The notes beneath the pieces were generated by a model. That model did no database searches. It saw nothing but the letters and a program-made list of their open reading frames with translations, and was not told the origin of the DNA. Of a DNA stretch of 64,000 bases, positions 59,701 to 64,000 are shown piece by piece; within the stretch, counting starts at the first letter, position 1, and every line of letters begins with the position of its first letter. Source of the DNA: Paracyclopina nana (Eukaryota > Arthropoda > Copepoda > Cyclopoida > Cyclopettidae); the NCBI GenBank assembly GCA_019096065.1, contig JAGUCH010000007.1, forward strand, positions 6,470,501-6,534,500, given 5' to 3'. The position numbers and the translations under genes are program-made.

Positions 59701-61611
59701 ACACTGGTTGGAGCCTCTTCATCATCTTCTGTGGTGGCATCCTCCTCTTCAGCTTGTGAACTTTTGTTGTGCACCTCTTCTAGGCTGTCAGGGTGCTCCA
59801 CACACTCATACATATCTTCAGTGGAGGACACCTCAGCCCTGAGTAGTTGATTGGTGTAAAACTGCTGGTATAAGGGCTCAGTTTGAAAGAAGCTGCTCAT
59901 GTAAGTCTCCTGAGCTGTCTCAGAAGTCACTAGGGAGCTATCACAGGAGTCAGACTCACTAGTTTTGGGCCCCAAAATGAAACTAGTGGGTCTTGAGGGT
60001 TTCCTAGGGGGAGGGGCAGGGGGAGCAGCAGTGGGTCTGGTCAGAATTGATGATGGCTTCCTTGCCTTGGGTAGCTTAGGTGGCAAAGAAGTTGGTGTAG
60101 AGTTGGAAATTGAAGTTTCAGGACTGGATTTTGATGTTGCCCCTGACAGCACAGATGATCCACTCATGCCTGATAAGGAGGAGTAGAAAAAAATCAGTGA
60201 ATCATAATCATGATAATTTTAAGCTTGAGTGAACTTACTGATTGAAGCTGATCTGGAATCTGCTTCAAGATTGCTTCCAGAAGCAACACCTGAGCTGGCA
60301 GAGGTGGAGGTGCTGCCACCTCCAACTCTTCTCTTGGGTCTCCAGCCCTTTTTGGCAGCAGACTGGGTAGCTGGTTCTCCCCCTGCAAATGAGTCAATTC
60401 AAGCAACAGGATTTTTCTTAAGATATTTTTAACTTTACCATCAAGCCTGTCCAAGGGATCATCATCATCTTCATCATCCTGCTCAATGGTGAGTGTGATG
60501 TAGAAGGTGGTATCTGAGTTGGAGCCATCTCCAATCACTGGTCCTCCATGATGCCTCACCACACTTTTGGTGTCAGGAATGGGAACTCCTTGTGGCCTTC
60601 TGGTGGAAGGTTTCCTCTTCAAAGTGTTGGCATGACTGATGGTAACTCCTGGCCTGCTATTTCCAACAGGATTGATGAATGCCGGATTGGAGTATTTTCT
60701 GATTCTGCTCCAGCTCTTGCTAATGTCATTCTTCTTCAGGCTCCAATTCCTCCTCAGCTTCTTCATCTTTTTGTTGGCAGCCTCAGCCAACTTGGAGATT
60801 TTTCTGTTGTCACTTGACTTTAGAGCCTCGCCATCCACCATGACTTGAATGTCATCAAAGTCAGACTCATATTCAGTGGCAGTTGTGCTGCTGCTCATGT
60901 TGTGCATGAGGGTAGGTTGTTGTTTATGTTGAATCACCTCATAAATGGACTCATACAGTTCCTCTTCCCCAGCGTCATCACCTGAAAAAGCATGGATTGA
61001 ATTTCAATGCCAAACACACTAAATGTTTGAGGGGATGATACTTAAACTAGGGCAAGGTTTTAGCAGTCATAAAATGTTGCTCTTTTCAGCCATGTCAAAA
61101 ATAGCCCATTTCATGTTCCAAGCTCAAGAATTTCACCCGATGAGGCGTGAAAAGTTTCACTTCATGCAAAAGAGAGTTCACGAAGATATTGATCACCTTC
61201 TAAAAATTCATAATCTTCTATCCAAGCAGAAACCTCTTGCACTTCACAGCCATTGTTTTCCAGACCTTTGTTGTCACAATAGAATCGAAATAGGACACCA
61301 CTAGCACTGCTGATTCTATCATTGCCAAATTCATGACAGCTTCTCAGCTTGACCCATTTCCTATGCACCACGTGGTCAGCTGACGCGCTGTCAGCTGACG
61401 CGCTCTCACTGAACTCGATCCCACTAGCGTTTGATAAACAAACGCAGTGTTGTTTAACCGGTTCGGCATTTTGGCGGTTGTTTGGGGGCGGCAGGGCTGG
61501 TGGGGGACAAGCTGGTCTTGGTATGGGTGGTAGGGATCTAAAGCTCATAAAACTGGGCCTTTTCGGCCTTCTTTGAGGCCTTCTAGGGCCCGTCAAGAAG
61601 ACGGCAGCCAT
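56757..61611 (-). CDS. Ephexin-like Rho guanine nucleotide exchange factor (DH-PH-SH3)
   Basis: Eight exons: 61197-61611, 60439-60981, 60239-60382, 59227-60169, 58968-59169, 58614-58879, 58161-58552 and 56757-56989, totalling 1045 aa. The long N-terminus is Pro-rich (RSLPPIPRPACPPPALPPP), then has tyrosine motifs (EELYESIYEV), a basic helix-rich region and a second Pro-rich block (APPAPPPRKPSRP). The DH domain begins near KKLHEAMFEVITSEASYLKS, and its conserved end is MQRITRLPLLIDAI. A PH domain follows (KLFPLCSASRWLVKRGDV ... YNFLLFNDILVIAKKK ... WLLQISSESVKKQWIE). An SH3 domain split over the last intron (EAVATVQAETSSEIQLQKGD ... GWYYVEKLGDGQKGWVP) completes the ephexin/ARHGEF5-15-16-19-26 architecture. 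It should activate Rho-family GTPases at the membrane or actin cortex. In vertebrate ephexins an N-terminal tyrosine and the SH3 control autoinhibition, and the same is inferred here. Confidence 0.93.
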
Positions 61612-63276
61612 GTTGGTAGGATTGACTTTTCTGGCGGTCACTAATTGGCATTTTCCGATTTCACTTTCAAAATTATGCCAATGGCTGCTGATGCTGATGC
61701 TGGCAACACACCAGCCAAACTAAGATCCATAGGCTGCATGGCGTTGCCATTCACCTTTTAGACCCAGGCCCAGACTACATAAGGACTGGCATGCTTGAAA
61801 CGCCCGATCGGACGCAACTCCCGGATCTATTAGAGTGGGCTCAAGCTGACCTTCGCGTCAAAATTAGTTTTTTTTCATGTTGCGTTGGAGCAGATTTTAA
61901 GTGTCTCATTTACACGGTTGTTGCTGCCATTGACATATCTCAAAACATGAACTTTTCTGCGGTCTAGACAATTTAGCTTGTTTCCTGTTTAGCTTTTTTT
62001 TGCTTTATCTGATACTGGATATTTTACATTGGTCTTGAGTATTCTTTTAAATGTTTTTTTTTTTAAATTTGTAATCTTAGTTTTGATGTTTTGAAGAAAA
62101 TGAGTGCTGATGTCAAAATGCTCGCATGACCCTGGCATTGATGATTGACAAACTAATCACAGCCAGCTTGACATTAAAACGATCTTGGATCAAATGATAA
62201 TGAGGAGATTCTCTCGTTTTCAATCAACGCGCAACTTCTAAGTAATGTCAAACAGTCGTTGCGCAATGTCGTCAAGCAAAGGACACATTTATAGAGGTCA
62301 ATAGATTATTCGCATGGCATTTGCTCCGGTCGGGATCGCTATCAAACGGCGCGACCTTGCTAACAAGCCAACAGCTGATTTCAACGCGCGCGCGCCGTAT
62401 ACTAAATAAAGTGCGCGCCCGAACGGACGCGCAGCAGCTGCCAGCCGTGGTTCCAAGAAATATATAAGGATATCTCATACAGCCAAAAAAGTAGACATGA
62501 CTGGACGTGATTCCAGAGGACTTTTTGATTAAATATTTCAATATTGAAAAGTGGCATTAATTTCCCTCAATTTCGGTGCAAAAGCAAATTCCTTTTTTTT
62601 CATTAAAAAAGAGCATTTTGAAGAAAATTGAAGAGTCTATAATATTATCCGGAAATGAACTGACAATTAGAGCTCCTGTCTTGTTTATGAAGCTTGAATA
62701 TCTTAGTAGATCTACACATTAATTCAGCTACAAATAGAGGAAGGCAATTGAAAAGGTTTTTCCTGCTTTGATAAAGATTAACAGTTTTAAAGCGATCCGC
62801 CTAATATTTATTCAGCAGAGTCACAACCAATGTTGCAACTAATTTTCCGCCAATGGTTTCGCAATTTGACTCGCGTAAAAAGAGACTGAAGACGCTTTGG
62901 CGGCCATCTTGCATTTACATGAGAATTAGATAAGATGACCTTTGTTTTTCGTCAGCAGCAGCTCGAAAATTGATTGATTTGACGGACCCACCAAGTTTCT
63001 CGGCAAGAAGACACATGACAAACTTTTGCCATGTTGCATCCATCACATTGAAAAAATGCCTTTTCTCATACTTGATATCCGAGCCTTTAAAGGTAGAAAA
63101 TAAATAAATAAAATAAAGGGTGGAATATATCCGAAAAATGGGCGATCCTTTGCGGTTTTGAGTGCTCGCACTTGAAATTCTAAGTAAACAATTCGATTTC
63201 ACATTCCCAACTCCCACAAAATTGAGCAAAATCCTCATCAAGATCATTTTCCAAATTCAGCTCAATTAGCCAATTG
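61612..63276. other. Intergenic region, no gene recognised
   Basis: The upstream side of the RhoGEF. It holds a GC-rich patch with GCGCGCGC near 62390 and T-rich runs near 62050. One minus-strand open frame at 62915-63247 and its possible partner at about 63900-63964 (MGAINLANLIPIDEIV) could be exons of an unseen gene, but no family is recognised and splice sites are weak. Confidence 0.4.
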
Positions 63277-63465
63277 ATGACGAGGACAGGCTTCATTTTG
63301 GCATTGCTGTTTTCTCCCCTGTGCACAGTGGGCGTGATGTGTGTGTGTCTTGGATTCAATTGTGATCATCAACATCCTCAGAGAAAGTTTGATTGCCAAA
63401 TTGCAGTGATTTTCACTCAACAACCAGAATTGATACCTTCATTCCGCCATGACAAAAGAAAATGA
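63277..63465 (+). CDS. Possible TIMP/NTR-like secreted protein, first exon or short form
   Basis: Starting at ATG 63277, a signal peptide (MTRTGFILALLFSPLCTVGV) is followed by MCVCLGFNCDHQHPQRKFDC and QIAVIFT. A C-x-C start after signal cleavage, an HPQ-x-x-F-x-C-type motif and a hydrophobic strand are the opening of tissue inhibitors of metalloproteinases (TIMP) and related netrin-like domains. As written the frame ends after 62 codons, far shorter than a TIMP (about 180 aa mature). Either more exons lie in the last 500 bp or beyond the window, or this is a truncated copy. I could not find a convincing next exon. Confidence 0.4.
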   Translation: MTRTGFILALLFSPLCTVGVMCVCLGFNCDHQHPQRKFDCQIAVIFTQQPELIPSFRHDKRK

Positions 63466-64000
63466 CAAAAAAAATGTTCATGATTTTGAGGGAGGATTTA
63501 CCTTGCTTGAAATTGAAAATTCAAAAATGAACCTTGAAACAGCAAACTTCAGCAACATGCCATTTCAGGATATTGTGGCTTTATTAGGAGGTGATGCTCC
63601 ACTTTCTACCTCTGCTGGAAATCATCGGGCAATTATTCCAAAGTAGTTTATGAGGATAGCACAAAAATCCGGATGTCAGCTCTGACATGGAAAGATTATG
63701 AACTTTTGTTGTTGGAAGTGATCAAAGCATGAAGTGAAAATGAGCAGATAAAAAAAAATAATCCTTGCTTCAATTAAGAAACGAAAGTTTGATACAACTA
63801 GTCATGCAGCACCAAGATTTCAACGGGCCCCTTTGTTGTTTTTCCCGCGCGCGCGCGCGTAAAAAGAAAATGGCCGCCTGTTGAAATGAGAGCAATTTGG
63901 TTTTATAGCCCACATTGACAATTTCATCAATTGGAATTAAGTTAGCCAGGTTTATGGCTCCCATTTAGACTGCAACAAGGGAGGTAATTTGTCACAAGAG
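63466..64000. other. Window end: simple repeat, no confident gene
   Basis: It holds a short alternating CG run (CGCGCGCGCGCG at about 63847-63859). On the plus strand there is a 66-codon open frame from 63449 that overlaps the preceding one. It is open but has no recognisable features. Confidence 0.4.

Noticed and set aside
62915..63247. Minus-strand frame as an exon of an unknown gene
   Set aside because: Contains a plausible-looking stretch but weak splice sites and no recognisable family; mentioned in the intergenic entry only.

Overview
This is animal nuclear DNA, probably from an invertebrate. Every recognisable gene is split by GT-AG introns (one intron starts with GC). The families present are metazoan: secretin-type GPCR, P-glycoprotein, C-type lectin, ephexin-type RhoGEF, CUB/LDLa membrane protein. 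A complete alternative oxidase ending in the C-terminal motif seen in animal AOXs points away from vertebrates and insects. I cannot assign the phylum; copepod, tardigrade, mollusc, annelid and similar groups all remain possible. No bacterial operon, virus or CRISPR array is seen. Exon joins below were made by hand from splice signals, reading phase and family knowledge. In every complete gene model the exons sum to a multiple of three.

Layout. 1-2.3 kb (+): 3' part of a PLD3/PLD4-type phospholipase D/exonuclease. 4.1-9.6 kb (-): class B1 hormone GPCR, 9 coding exons. 9.6-14.8 kb: non-coding, with foldback elements. 14.8-23.9 kb (-): full-length ABCB/P-glycoprotein, about 1472 aa, with a tandem pair of homologous, equal-length, same-phase exons for one transmembrane segment (probable mutually exclusive exons). 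23.9-28.9 kb: non-coding, with repeats and a tRNA-like sequence. 28.9-31.7 kb (-): CUB/LDLa single-pass protein whose last exon has two decayed tandem copies downstream. 32.2-33.0 kb (-): small SAP-domain nuclear protein. 33.6-35.5 kb (+): mitochondrial alternative oxidase, divergent from the SAP gene. 35.5-39.6 kb: repeat-rich intergenic DNA. 39.6-51.1 kb (+): a large gene I cannot name, with four diverged globular repeats followed by a long disordered Gln/Ser/His-rich tail carrying a repeated GY-x-S-(D/E)-G motif. 52.9-55.9 kb (-): secreted protein with three C-type lectin domains and a C-terminal repeat-like region. 56.3-56.7 kb (+): a small secreted precursor with a Gly-Lys-Arg-Arg amidation/cleavage site. 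56.8-61.6 kb (-): ephexin-like DH-PH-SH3 RhoGEF. 63.3 kb (+): start of a possible TIMP/NTR-like secreted protein.

The genes do not form one pathway; this looks like ordinary gene-dense animal chromosome. Introns and intergenic DNA are loaded with small non-autonomous DNA transposons. Several have terminal repeats starting GGC or GCC and 3-bp target duplications (TTA, TAA, ATA), as in PIF/Harbinger MITEs, and some are nested inside others. A separate short palindromic element of about 55-60 bp, with a TTTCAGTTT...AAACTGAAA hairpin, occurs at least eleven times. The most notable points are the duplicated P-glycoprotein exon, the unnamed four-repeat protein, the peptide precursor candidate, the animal AOX and the palindromic element.
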